From contig CM030718.1 in NCBI GenBank assembly GCA_017979445.1, positions 22,501,021 to 22,565,020 on the forward strand: a DNA stretch of 64,000 nt, in the 5' to 3' direction. Positions 11,544 through 21,595 of this stretch are shown here, piece by piece. Position 1 is the stretch's first letter. Each line of letters opens with the position of its first letter. This DNA is from Akebia trifoliata (Eukaryota; Streptophyta; Magnoliopsida; Ranunculales; Lardizabalaceae). Under the pieces are notes generated by a model, which worked only from the letters and a program-made list of their open reading frames with translations, was not told where the DNA came from and did no database searches. A program made the translations under genes and the position numbers.

Positions 11544-12470
11544 CTAATGGGTGATATAGACACTGAATTGGAGGAGTGTCTCCACACCATCGGTCATGTG
11601 TTGATCAATGGGGTGAAGAGTCTTAATAGTGGCATATCCGTTTGCATTCTCATACTTCCCAGTCCCACCAACAATGGCAATCTGAGACTCGAGGGCTGCA
11701 GTGCGGTGGATCCCAAAGAAACTGAGTGTGTCTTCATGTTCATGATCATGATCATCACCATGGAACAACGTCGTGAATGCCATTGTCTGACTGCTTCCAT
11801 CTTTAGAGCTCGCTATATAGAATCCCTGTGCCTTACCGAGGACAGAAGACCCAAGCTCATGTCCTTCAGTCAATTCATTGTCGATCACGGTGATCTTCCC
11901 GAACATAAGGGTCTGAAGGGTGGCTCCAGCTGGAAGTTGGCCTCCAGTTACGAACGGAAGAGTGTTGCCGCCGTTTACAACGTTGTTGTTTCCATTGTTT
12001 GAAATTACAGTGGAGGTGGTGGAGGAGCCACCTAGTCCAGTGAGGAATGGAACATTGTTATTGTTGTTGTTGTTGATATTACCATTATTTTCATTAAGGA
12101 GTGGGACCCCTCCATTGATTGGGAATACACCTCCATTGGGTTTGGAGAATGGAAGTTGACCATTGACTGCTGAGTTTGATCCAATCCCAGTTACCATTCT
12201 AGCTGAAGGGGTTGACCCACCTAGTATATCATGCATGAAGAAGGTCAATGGGAGTTGTTGATGCTCAGCATTTGCCAGAGTGGCACTTCTAGTTGCTGGA
12301 CCAGCTGCTGGTGCCACATCAGTGACAGGTGTTGTAACTAGACTTGGCGATGAGACGACATCCTCATCGAGCATCCTTGCTGAGTTGGCACAACTTAGGG
12401 TGATGGCTAGCAACAAGAGGTATATTGTAGCATTAAGAGTGGTGGAGCTGAGTGAGAGAGTTTTGGCCAT
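11544..12470 (-). CDS. Dirigent-like protein, ESB1 type, 308 aa
   Basis: A secreted dirigent-family protein. Members of the related ESB1/DIR9/DIR16/DIR18/DIR24/DIR25 group act in the apoplast; ESB1 is needed for lignin deposition in the Casparian strip. The start at 12,470 (MAKTLSLSSTTLNATIYLLL) opens a hydrophobic signal peptide of about 30 residues ending near CANSA. An upstream in-frame Met at 12,623 is rejected because that extension would translate the TATA box. The dirigent domain is in two parts: residues 74-105 (LTFFMHDILGG) and about 183-308 (GKITVIDNELTEGHELG, AQGFY, GGTGKYENANGYA). Between them lies a Gly/Asn-rich insert (about 113-175, with seven Asn in a row), typical of this subgroup. 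A His/Asp-rich patch, DDHDHEHED, is at 239-247. There are no introns. The exact substrate cannot be read from the sequence. Confidence 0.92.
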   Translation of the reverse strand: MAKTLSLSSTTLNATIYLLLLAITLSCANSARMLDEDVVSSPSLVTTPVTDVAPAAGPATRSATLANAEHQQLPLTFFMHDILGGSTPSARMVTGIGSNSAVNGQLPFSKPNGGVFPINGGVPLLNENNGNINNNNNNNVPFLTGLGGSSTTSTVISNNGNNNVVNGGNTLPFVTGGQLPAGATLQTLMFGKITVIDNELTEGHELGSSVLGKAQGFYIASSKDGSSQTMAFTTLFHGDDHDHEHEDTLSFFGIHRTAALESQIAIVGGTGKYENANGYATIKTLHPIDQHMTDGVETLLQFSVYITH

Positions 12471-12540
12471 TTGGGTTATGAAGAGGTGGTGAAGAAGAGA
12501 TGATTTTTGTTGGTTGTGGGCATGAGAGGGGTGTTTGGAT

Positions 12541-12551
12541 TGTATATATAG
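12541..12551 (-). promoter_or_regulatory. TATA box of the dirigent gene
   Basis: The minus strand reads CTATATATACA about 75 bp upstream of the chosen start codon, implying a short 5' leader of roughly 40-45 nt. The pseudogene copy keeps the equivalent CTATATATGC at about 45,360-45,370, so the core promoter was duplicated with the gene. Confidence 0.65.
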
Positions 12552-12929
12552 TTGGGGAGGCGTTGGTTCTCTAAGATGGAGCTGATGAGATGGAGTTGTT
12601 GAGTACATTTTAGTATTTGGCACTAAACCTAAGCCATTATTATGAACTAGATTATGGGGTGGTTGGGCTAAAATGTCCCATCAATTAAAGAGAGCTGTCA
12701 ATGGGCCTGACCAGGGCTTGCTTTCGATAGATTTGAAATTTGAGTACGCTCAGCCCAACCTGATCTTAAAATTAAGGTATCGATGCCAGCATTGGTACCC
12801 AACCAAGAGGGCAGCATAAATGGATCGAAACACAAAATACAGCTCTTTGGAGAAACTAGAAAGTAATTTTAGTTATGGGCTTAGGACCTACCAATGGGTC
12901 TCACAGCTTGGAAAAATCTCAAAATCTGA

Positions 12930-13124
12930 TATTTTACTTATTTACCTTTTTGAAATTTTTTTTGAAAGGTGAAAACCATCACATTAATGGAGGATGGGAG
13001 AAATTTGACGGTTCTAAGCTGTCAAATATGAGGAACATAAATAATTTTGACGGCCCTGGACAACCAAAATTCGAGGGCCTTAGCCGTCAATTTTCTTTTT
13101 GAATTTTTCAGTTTTCATGCAGTG
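12930..13124. mobile_element. CACTA-like non-autonomous element, right part
   Basis: Read on the minus strand from 13,124, the end is CACTGCATGAAAACTGAAAA, followed by TTGACGGCTAAGGCCC and TTTGACAGCTTAGAACCGTC subterminal motifs. This matches the minus-strand reading of 48,991-49,150 motif by motif. The other end, near 12,930 or further left, is not clearly defined. Non-coding. Confidence 0.55.
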
Positions 13125-13289
13125 ACGATGGATTGCTTGTGTTGGATACTGTGCTCAACACTGAGTTGGACTGTCAAACCATTGATTTTTTAACTTGTAT
13201 GTTGAGAAAAAAAATCTATGATTATCTGTGCAATGCCACATCAGCTCAGTGTGGGAATCGGTGTATGACGACTCTTTTTTTTAATAATC

Positions 13290-13680
13290 CAACTAGCTTT
13301 ACTAAATTAGTAAGGATTTCACCCTTACTAAGGGTCCTTGGGCTGATCACATACAATCCGATGTCTCAGGGTTATAGAGGAATAAATTCTTTGAAGTTTG
13401 AAAAATAGTTTTTTTTTTTTTTTTTCAAATAATATATTTTTCACTATTGAATTTTAATTTTAAATTTGAGAGTTAGATGGAAGTTCGGCAGCCATCCATA
13501 TCCAAAGCCTTGGATCAAGCTCAAAAGAAAATATTTTTTGAATTCTTTTTGGATTAGAGTCTTCCCATAAAGTCTAGAGGTCTGTGATGTTGGATTGCTA
13601 ATGTAATAATCAATTTGAGCAAAATGACCCTTAATAAGACTTCAAACCTTAATATGTTAGTAAGATAGTAAGAATGTTTT
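13290..13680. repeat. Dispersed repeat with palindrome, copy b
   Basis: The left edge has an inverted, degraded version of the CTTAGTAAG palindrome (13,307-13,331) next to GGTCCTTGGGCTGATCAC. The interior (ATTTTAATTTTAAATTTGAG at about 13,455) and right part match the repeat at 51,565-51,835. Both edges carry CCTTA-type motifs in opposite orientation, as expected of a MITE-like element. There is no coding content. Confidence 0.45.
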
Positions 13681-13890
13681 TCTTGTGTTAACATGTGTGC
13701 TAGGGTATGAGCACACGTTAACGACTTAAGGTGTACTAAAAAAGCCATGGTGGGTATTTTCAGTAAATTTTTTTTTTTCTTTTGAGGGTATTTGGTTGGA
13801 AATTAAATTTTCAAATGAACCTTAACGTGCAAGGTCCGATTAAAGTTAAAGAAAGCTAATTGGACCTCTTGACAAGCATACTTCCAAGTC

Positions 13891-14245
13891 TGACAAAAAG
13901 TATTTGCTGCTATTCAAGTCTAACGTGGGATGTGCAAATAATCATAGATGTATATCCTCACGATACGAGTAAAAACCGTCTACGGTTATGTATGCATGTT
14001 CATGTCAGAATTGTGAGAATCATAGTAAATCCTGTGTCACCCTGGCACAATTCAAAAAAGGAAAATGCTGAAATGACAAAAAGTATTTACTACGATTCTC
14101 ACAAGTCTGACATGAAATGTGCACATAATCATAAATGTTTTTTCTTGTGATACGAGTACAAATCATCTACTGTTATGTATGCATGTTCACGTCAGAATTT
14201 TGAGAATCATAGTAAATCCTGTGTCACCTCTGCACGATTCTTATA
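13891..14245. mobile_element. Two tandem copies of a hairpin MITE (183-bp period)
   Basis: A 183-bp unit beginning TGACAAAAAGTATTT starts at 13,891 and again at 14,074. Within each, a left arm (TACGATTCTCACAAGTCTGA) and a right arm (GTCAGAATTTTGAGAATCAT) are inverted repeats, so each unit can fold into a long hairpin. It is non-coding. Tandem rather than dispersed arrangement suggests local duplication after insertion. Confidence 0.65.
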
Positions 14246-14319
14246 AAAAACATCAGTGGCAGCGCAGTGGTGGGGGTAGTGCTGTAGGAAGTCTTTAGCA
14301 TTTTTCTTGGTGAAATGCT

Positions 14320-14850
14320 AACCTCACCGAAAGGTTGACGTTCTCCATCAACATGACTGTTGGGATGTTAAGGATTCCCAAGAAAAATGTATCCCTAGGA
14401 AAAAGTGTATCAATCCCTAAAATATCAGAATTAATACCAAGGAAATCAGTTTTTCCTCAAATCCCATCGGTCATGTTGATAAAGTTGTTGAGGAGGATTG
14501 GAATGTTCACATTGAAGGTAATCCTTCATATGTTCTAGCCTGCAAAATCCAAAACGTCAAATCCGTTGTCAAATTATGGATTGCAACAAAATTTCGGAAC
14601 ATTACTAGCAGGAAAAATGCTCAGGAAATGCTGGAGATCATTCAAAATAATATTCAACGAGACACCCTTAATTCCTCGCTTGCTATTCAAGAGAAGATTG
14701 CGGTCATGGAGCTTAACAAAAAAATTCTTATTGAAGAATCAATGGTTAGGCATAAATTGCTTGTTCAATGGTTAAAGGAAAGCGACAAAAACTCTAAATT
14801 TTTCCATGCTATGGTTGCTTCAAATATAGCTCGTAATGGCATTTAAGAAA
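14320..14850 (+). pseudogene. LINE fragment upstream of RT
   Basis: The frame at 14,628-14,846 ends in WLKESDKNSKFFHAMVAS, then NIARNGI. That is the conserved segment between endonuclease and reverse transcriptase in plant LINE ORF2, and it matches FFYSLVASNIARNGI at 61,340-61,390 in the large LINE. Upstream frames (14,335-14,620) are probably more of the same linker but too broken to be sure. Neither catalytic domain is present. Confidence 0.6.
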
Positions 14851-15532
14851 TTTTGGGTGAGTTCGATCCATAAAAGGGGAAAAAATATTGGTGGTTTGTA
14901 GAGGAGAATTTCGAAAAGGTATTTTCACCTTGAGGATATCGACCCTATAGTTCATGAAGCACTTAGGAGAACCATTGTTATCGGAACGCGGAGTGATCAA
15001 CTAAACCTATGCTCTAGGGTAAATTTGAGAGGGTGGATACTTAGGCACAAGGATTGACCCTAGGTTTAGACTTGAAATCGGGTCCTAAATCGAGTGGGAA
15101 GGACACCTAGATACGCTAAGGTATAGATGTGATTTACCATGGGAGTTACAAGAGGAGTGGTGGTGCGCTGGCCCAAAACAAGTGACAGAAGACCTGTCTG
15201 AAATGGCCTAGCCGTTGGTCATTGGTGGCCAAGGCAAACTTGTCTTATGGCTTTTGTTAAGTAAAAGCTAGGGTGAAAATACCCTAGCCGTTTGTTCAGT
15301 AGCGGCCAGGCCAAAACACACTTTTGGATTTTGGCTACTAAAAGCCAAACTAGAAATAGCACTGCTATTTGCCCTTTAAATAGAGAACGACCAATTCAAA
15401 ATAGGCCTACCCTTTGGTCAACAAGGGGTAGGCAAATTTGCTTCCTGAAACATTTTTTCCCTCTTGTTGCTTCTAGGAGCATTTTTCAACATTGGTTTTT
15501 AAGTAATTCTTTTGCTTCTGATTTAAAGTTTG
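14851..15532. other. Unassigned sequence
   Basis: I find no protein motif. The stretch has repeated CTAGCCGTT and GGCCAAGGCAAAC-type phrases (about 15,200-15,330) that look like retroelement leader or LTR sequence, but I cannot place them. It is the left flank of the solo LTR inserted at 15,538. Confidence 0.4.
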
Positions 15533-17363
15533 GAAACTGTAGACACCCCATTTTTTCATATGCCTAATTTGACAATATATTACCCGATTGTAGTGGACTT
15601 CTAATGATGAGCACAAAGAACTCAAAAGCTAGAGAGTACCTTTCCCAATTTTTCCCTTTTCTAGCCTTTTTATCTTTTTTACTCATTATGGTTCGACATT
15701 GAAATTTACACACGCTTAGGATTGCTATACCTTACATTCGATTTAGTAAGTACGTATGCTTAGGTTCACTGCACGTTTCGATAATCTAGAAACCTTGCGA
15801 CGCAAAAAAAATATGACCTCAAGACTTAGAAATAATCATGCTAGGAGTAAAACAAAACTCAAGTCGAAATTCATAAAAAAATTAAAAATGATGAAAATAC
15901 CCCTCATAAATCTCATGTCTCCAAAAAGTTTCGAAAATACCTTCATTGCTTTCAGAATATGATTTCGAGTCTAATGGGACCCAAATTGACGAAAACGGAG
16001 AAATTTATGAGAAATCACTAAATGACCGAAACACCTCTTGATGTCTGACTTTTACCTAGAGACCTTAACTCTTAGGAAAATGTGATTGATCTTAGGAAAG
16101 TGTGATTGAAAATAAATTATCAATAGATTTACATGCATTAGAAATCTAAAAAATTTCACACCTAGGAAAGTTAAAAATTCTCACATGAAGTGACAAAATA
16201 AAATTGAAAATTTTAACTTTAATCGACCAACAATCAAAATGACCTAAATCGATCAATCAAAGTGAAAAATTAAAACTTACTCGACCTATTAAAGACAAAA
16301 ATTAAAACTTAACTAACCAATTGAATTAAAAATTAAAACTTACCGAACAAATCCAATTAAAAAATTGAGATTGAACACTAAAATAAAAAATTTAACGTAA
16401 TTGACCCATCAAAATGAACGTTAAAATCAAAATGTTAATTAAATCAAATTAAAATTCATCCTCTCACCAATGATGAATAAAACATAGGGGACTATCAAGT
16501 CACGAATAGCATGGGATCACCACCCGCATCATTATAAGAAACATGAAAGAGAAAAGAAGGAAAAATGAAAACTTTCACAAAATTAGAACGTCTTACCTTT
16601 GTATAAGTTCGGAGAAAAGAAAGGAAAGAGAAGAGAACGTCCCATTCTTAAGAAAAAGAGAAAGTAAAAAATAGAAACAAATGCATTATATAAATAGGGA
16701 CATTCTTCTGGTCTCTTTCTAACATTTTTTACTTCAATTGTTCTTTCGTAGAACATACAAAAAAAAAAAAAAGCAAAATAAAGGGAAGAAAAGGGGGATT
16801 GACCTTCACGTCTAAGCTCCCTACCGCTTGCTTCATCTCTTCATGACATCCAAGCTTCCCATTGCCTTCTTATTATTCTTCTAATCAGCACGCCCTCTCC
16901 TTCTCCCCAACCTCTCAACTTTCTTTCTCTCCCTCTCCTGTACAACCTTTTTTCTTTTACACTTTTTTTTCGTGTTCCTTCAAAGACATAAAAGAAAGCA
17001 AAAGCCAAAAAAGAAGAAAAATAGAATAGCAAAAAAATAATAATGTAAAAGAATAATAATAATAAGAAGAAGAAGTTCCAAGAGCCTGCATTTTTCATCT
17101 TCTCCCATCACGCCTCTTGCAATTACCTCGGATCGTGCCTGAAATAATCCTGTACAACCATTTTTTAAGGTGAGTTTAGCTTTTTTGCTTTAATTTGATT
17201 TTGATCTTTTATGTTATTTTTTATTTTTTTATTAGTATTTCTTCTTCTTCTTCTTCTTTTCCTTTCCCTTTTTTTTTTTCAAAGTGATATTCTTGGGTTG
17301 TTTTTATCATCGTAATTCTAGTGGTAATTCATAATTTTCATATCTTTTAAATTGATATTCATA

Positions 17364-17780
17364 TTCATATTTTCTAGATTTGATATTTTTATATGATATC
17401 GATTTTCATCAATTTTATTATTTATTAATGTTCATAATTTTCAAATTTTATAATTTTTATATGATATTGATTTTCATCAATTTTTTTATTTATGAATGTT
17501 CATAATTTTTAGTTTTGATAATTTTTATATGATATTAATTTTCATCAATTTTGTGATTTATGAATGTTCATAGTTTTTAGATTTGATAAATTTTATTTGA
17601 TATTGATTTTCTTCAATTTTGTGATTTATGAATGTTCATAGTTTCCAAATTTTATATTTTTATATGATATTGAGTTTTATCAATTTTGTGATTTATGAAT
17701 ATTTATATTTTTTTGGATTGGATAATTTTGTATGACATTGATTTTCACCAATCTTTTGATTTATGTGTATTCATATTTTA
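17364..17780. repeat. Minisatellite, about 6 copies of a 67-68 bp unit
   Basis: Units begin with TTCATA at 17,364, 17,431, 17,499, 17,567, 17,635, 17,702 and 17,770. Each contains a variant of ATATGATATTGATTTTCATC followed by TTGTGATTTATGAATG. It lies inside the 3.1 kb solo LTR. Confidence 0.8.
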
Positions 17781-17849
17781 TTAATTTGATAGTTTGTGCT
17801 ATATTGAAAGTTTCCAATTCGTCTAGTTGCTCTATATTCATTACCTTCT

Positions 17850-18125
17850 AATTTCGAAAATTCATATTCATAAATTTCTAATTTTGAAAATTTATATTCA
17901 TAAACTTCTAATTTTGAAAGTTCATACTCATAATTTCTAATTTGAAAATTTTATATTCATAAATTTTTAATTTTGAAAGTTCATATTTTTAATTTTCTAA
18001 TTTAGAAATTTCATATTCATAATTTTCTAATTTGGAAGTTCATTTCTAATTCAGAAATTTCATATTCATAACTTTCTAATTTGAAATTTTATTCATAATT
18101 TTTCTAATTCATGAATTTTACCAAA
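17850..18125. repeat. Minisatellite, about 10 copies of a 26-30 bp unit
   Basis: Imperfect units of the form TTCTAATTTTGAAAATTCAT followed by ATTCATAA are repeated head to tail with small length changes. The array directly follows the 68-bp array within the same solo LTR. Confidence 0.7.
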
Positions 18126-18676
18126 ATTAATGATTTACAATTTAAAAAGTTCATATACATTCATATATTCTTAATTCAGTAATTATTTTTGACTCGGAGT
18201 ATTTAAATATCTCACCAATCTGGTAATTTGGATTCAAGATTTTTGACACTAAGCCTTAGAATATGGGATATGATTGGGCTTTTTCATTTTTTCCCTTTTA
18301 TGCAAAATTTAAGGAATCATTTAATGTTTAGAAAAATTTTAGCTGTATGATCCATCTAGCAAATTCAACATAAATTAATGATGACTAGACCTTTGATTGA
18401 CACTAGTCTTTGCCCATTGACCATAGGATAGTTTTGGATTGCAATAGAGACTGGTCATTTCGATTGGACGGATTCGATGCCTAACACCTTCTAAAACTCG
18501 TAATTTAACCCTTACCCATTTCTCTTATTCGTGAACCGATTTGAATCTGTTTCAAAATTATTTTTTGTTCCTAGACCTAAACTAGGTGGCTACTTCCACT
18601 TCTTAGAAAATCCCCCAGTTTACTAGTCAGACTTCTTTTTGCTATTTAGCAAAAAGGGTCGAGCGATTTTAGAAAC

Positions 18677-19445
18677 CAAATTTGAAAAATGCTAGCTAAC
18701 AACTTAAAAAGAATAGGAAAGAATACTAAACCTTTACCAAGGGTGGGTAACATAGTCTAAGAACTCGTGCCCTCTTATTTACAACTTGGCCTTCGTGGAC
18801 CGACACACTTACAAAGTTTGGACAAGTTGGCATACTTACTTTTTTTTTGTTTGTTTCCTATGACCTACAACGCAAGGCAACACATGGGATGATAGGTGGG
18901 ATTTAAAGGGAATTCATCTTCAAACCTCTATGCAATCCGAAAAAAGTATTTCATAGGTAATTGGAGAGGTGGATGCTTTCATCTTCGTCTCCCAGAGAAA
19001 ACGACCTTGGGGCATAAGGTTATTCGTATCCGGGGATCAAATTTTTATTGGGGTGGGGTAGTTTGTGTAATGGGCTACGTTTGCGCTTATGCATGTGTGA
19101 TTGCATTGGAGTTTGCCACAAAAAGGAAATAGGTAATAGAAACTCCAAATCCCAATGTAATATAAACATTTCTACAAAGAAAAGAAAAAGATGATAGGAA
19201 ACAAAAAATAAGTTGATAGTTTTTTCACTTCACAACACAATAAGTTGGTATGAACCCTCAGTCTCCCTAACAGAGTTGTCAAGATGTAGATGCATGAGGT
19301 TCAAAACTTTTCAGGGTTTTGATCTCATCTACTTGGGGTTTTGGAATCACCATCATTCAAGTTGTTTTAGTGTGAATGGAAACCACTAAAATGATTTTTC
19401 AAAATACTTTTAGACTTGTAGTGACTCATTTTCAATGGGTAAGGG
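18677..19445. other. Unassigned, probably left part of a host LTR or element
   Basis: I see no gene here. It is the left flank of the copia insertion. The right flank (25,567 onward) carries GGTGTTAGGCACC, a landmark of the TGTAGACACCCC-type LTRs, so the two flanks may be halves of one old LTR-like sequence. That link is an inference from one motif. Confidence 0.3.
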
Positions 19446-19714
19446 AAAGGTGTTGTGGTTTGTGGAGCCTGCTAGTACTAGTTAATAAGGAGGTATTGTA
19501 AATCAAGCGTAAAAGAAATTTAACCCATGGTATGTTTGTAATTTCATTATTATTATATAAAAACCTATTTAGGTTTCTTGGAGTATTCATACCTCTCATT
19601 TTTGGTAAAAGAGTGCAATTTGTAATTGCGAGTTTTCTTTTCATAGTGGAATCAGTGTGATCCGTGGACGCATATCAATCTTGAGGGAACCACGTAAAAT
19701 TTTGTGTTTCTATG

Positions 19715-21495
19715 TGAAACGCCCTCGATCCGCGGGGTGCGCGGATCCGCTTTTGACCCTTGAGGTTTGGGAGTCGCCACCTAGTTTAGGTCTAGGAACC
19801 ATAAATGACTCTACAATGGATAAAAAAGAACTAATCTACATAGAAATCTGAATCCGGGGATCATGTTACGGGGTTGGAAGGTGTTAGGCACCAACCCCGC
19901 CCGGCCAATGCCGGTCTCTACTTATCCAAATAGATCTACATCGCTAATGATAAACTAGATTTAAAAATAATAAAAATTTACCTTTGATCTGCAAAGGTGC
20001 TATTCCCTCAGATCTGAAAATAAACAGTTCCTTGTACCGTACTCCTTGCTTCGTTTTGTCTCCGGATCTGATTCCTGATCTCCGAGGTAAGGTGTCTCTT
20101 ACTTGGATCTGGATGCTTTGAATTTGTGGTGGATTTTTTGGGTAATTTTTGAGAGGTTTTTGGGTGTGTTTTTAGGCTAAATCGGAATAGGGGTCTTAGG
20201 GAAGGAGTTGGGGCTCCAAAATTAGGGTTTTGGGGAGGTTATGGAGGCTTCTTCACCTACTTTTCCTAGGGTTTTTTCTTTGATACGAAAATAGGGTGTG
20301 GAGGCTCCTATTTATAAAGTTTTTAGAAGCATTTAGGGTTTGATTAGGGTTTCTTTTTAGGGTTTCAATTAGGGTTTTGACTTAGTCTTTAGGGTTTTAG
20401 GATTTTGACTTTAGTCTTATGAGATTGACTTGATTAGTTTTAGATTAGGGTTTGGATTTAGGATTTTGACCTTAGTCTTATGAGATTGACTTGATTAGTT
20501 TTGATTAGGGTTTTGATTTAGGGTTTTGACCTTAGTCTTATGAGATTGACTCGATTAATACCTTGACTTCAGTCTTGCTTGATTGACTTTAATTTTGACT
20601 TCAGTCTCACTTGATTGACTTTAATACCTTGACTTCAGTCTTGCTTGATTTACTTTTAATTTTGACTTCAGTCTCACTTGATTGACTTTAATACCTTGAC
20701 TTCAGTCTTGCTTGATTTACTTTTAATTTTTGGAGAACCCCCTTCTATTATATCTTTAATTCTTTGAACCCCCAAATGGAGGGGTCCTTAAAGAAATATC
20801 CCACGAACCCTCAACAATTTTGCCTGAGAGTCCAATTAATCGATTTTTTAGGTTCAACTTTTTAAATTAATTTCATTAATGTTTCACTTTAAATATTTAA
20901 TGTTTTATTTATTAATTTCGAATTTTTTAATTATGAAAATTGTGAAATTACCGTTTTGCCCTCGGAGAGGATTTTTTACGTTTCAAGTCGTTTTTCAATG
21001 TTCTAGGATGTTTTGGAATCAGTTTTTCGTAAGGAATTCAATGGGAATGTTGGTTTTTGTCATTTATGAAGTTTTTTATATGAAATGATCGTGAACTTTA
21101 TGAGGGGTATTTTCGTAATTTTGTCAAATTTTGTGAAAATTGGCGAAGTGGTTTACTTGGTTTCGATTTATTATTTTATGTGTTTGAGTGGGTTTTCCTA
21201 AGCGTAATGCAGGCTCTAGAGTTGTTTTGATGTTAGGGGTATTTTGGTAATTTAGTGATTTTTATCGTGAAGCTTCTTTTTTATTTGCAAGATGATGATT
21301 TCTATGTTTCTGGGGTCGTATTTTCCTAGCGTAGCGTGGTTTCTAAGTTTTGTCAGTTCGAGATACCTCATCCGGATTTCTGAAACATATCTGGTAACAA
21401 AATAAAGCATTGGAATAGACGTCCATCATTGGGAACCTTTGCGATCGGGTTGACGACTTGATTAATCAGGCGGATGCAAAAATGGGGTGTCTACA
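19715..21495 (+). repeat. Solo LTR copy 1, 1,781 bp (TGAAA...CTACA family)
   Basis: Ends are TGAAACGCCCTCGATCCGCG and GGGGTGTCTACA. It is flanked by CTATG at 19,710-19,714 and 21,496-21,500, a perfect 5-bp target-site duplication inside the copia 5' LTR. It contains a conserved hairpin-forming GGGGTTGGAAGGTGTTAGGC motif (19,871-19,890). No internal domains remain. The same LTR occurs at 38,855-40,539 (inverted) and 55,850-57,550. Superfamily is probably gypsy by length and style, but no pol sequence in the window proves it. Confidence 0.85.
20395..20735. repeat. Internal tandem repeats of solo LTR copy 1
   Basis: Two levels of tandem repetition are seen. Units of about 60 bp read TTTTGACCTTAGTCTTATGA followed by GATTGACTTGATTAG. 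Shorter units of about 32 bp read TTGACTTCAGTCTTGCTTGA followed by TTGACTTTAAT. Copies 2 and 3 carry fewer repeats, which explains most of the length difference between copies. Confidence 0.7.
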
Positions 21496-21562
21496 CTATG
21501 TGTGATTTGTGTTTTGTTTTGATTCATTTGTTGGATCAATTATTCCTCTTTTGCTCAACAAC

Positions 21563-21577
21563 TGGTATCAAAGCGTT
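21563..21577 (+). other. Primer-binding site of copia element
   Basis: TGGTATCAAAGCG starts two bases after the 5' LTR end and matches the TGGTATCAGAGC initiator methionine tRNA type. The gag start codon follows at 21,596. Confidence 0.75.
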
Positions 21578-21595
21578 TGGGTTCGAGTGGGAGCA

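Larger units (their letters stand above)
11288..12681. repeat. Duplicated block containing the intact dirigent gene
   Basis: This block is duplicated, in the same orientation, at 44,292-45,493. Similarity covers the whole transcription unit: 3' flank (GATGAAATTGCAATAATG against GATGAAATTGCACTAATG), coding region, TATA region and upstream flank (TTTTAGTATTTGGCACT in both). It ends at an ATGTCCCAT/ATATCCCAT junction. The copies are 33 kb apart with many transposons between them. Confidence 0.8.
15538..18671 (-). repeat. Solo LTR, 3.1 kb, diverged member of the TGTAGACACCCC family
   Basis: The plus strand starts TGTAGACACCCCATTTT and ends near GGTCGAGCGATTTTA. It is flanked by GAAAC at 15,533-15,537 and 18,672-18,676, a perfect 5-bp duplication. 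Toward the right it carries GCCTAACACC (18,479) and CCTAGACCTAAACTAGGTGG (18,572), the reverse complement of landmarks in the three shorter LTRs at 19,715, 38,855 and 55,850. It is nearly twice their length because of two tandem-repeat blocks. No gag or pol is next to it, so it is a solo LTR left by recombination. Confidence 0.75.
19451..21560 (+). repeat. 5' LTR of copia element, split by a solo LTR
   Basis: The LTR starts TGTTGTGGTTTGTGGAGCC and ends GCTCAACA just before a primer-binding site. It pairs with the 3' LTR at 25,274-25,562. Without the insertion at 19,715-21,500 it is about 325 bp. Landmarks shared by both LTRs are CAATCTTGAGGGAACCAC/CAACCTTGAGGGAACCAC and GTGATTTGTGTTTTGTTT. 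Confidence 0.85.

Noticed and set aside
11547..12492. Open frames on the plus strand opposite the dirigent gene (up to 151 aa)
   Set aside because: They are antisense shadows of the coding strand with no domain of their own.
12471..12623. Upstream extension of the dirigent reading frame by 51 residues
   Set aside because: The extension translates the TATA box and promoter. The internal Met at 12,470 opens a proper signal peptide, and the pseudogene's conserved start is at the same place.
16841..17098. Minus-strand open frame with a Phe/Leu-rich start
   Set aside because: It lies in AAGAAG/TTCTTC-rich sequence inside the 3.1 kb solo LTR; the hydrophobic run is a composition effect.
17364..18125. 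Possible CRISPR-like or centromeric array
   Set aside because: Units are directly adjacent with no spacers, the arrays are short, and they lie within one LTR with target duplications in a plant genome.
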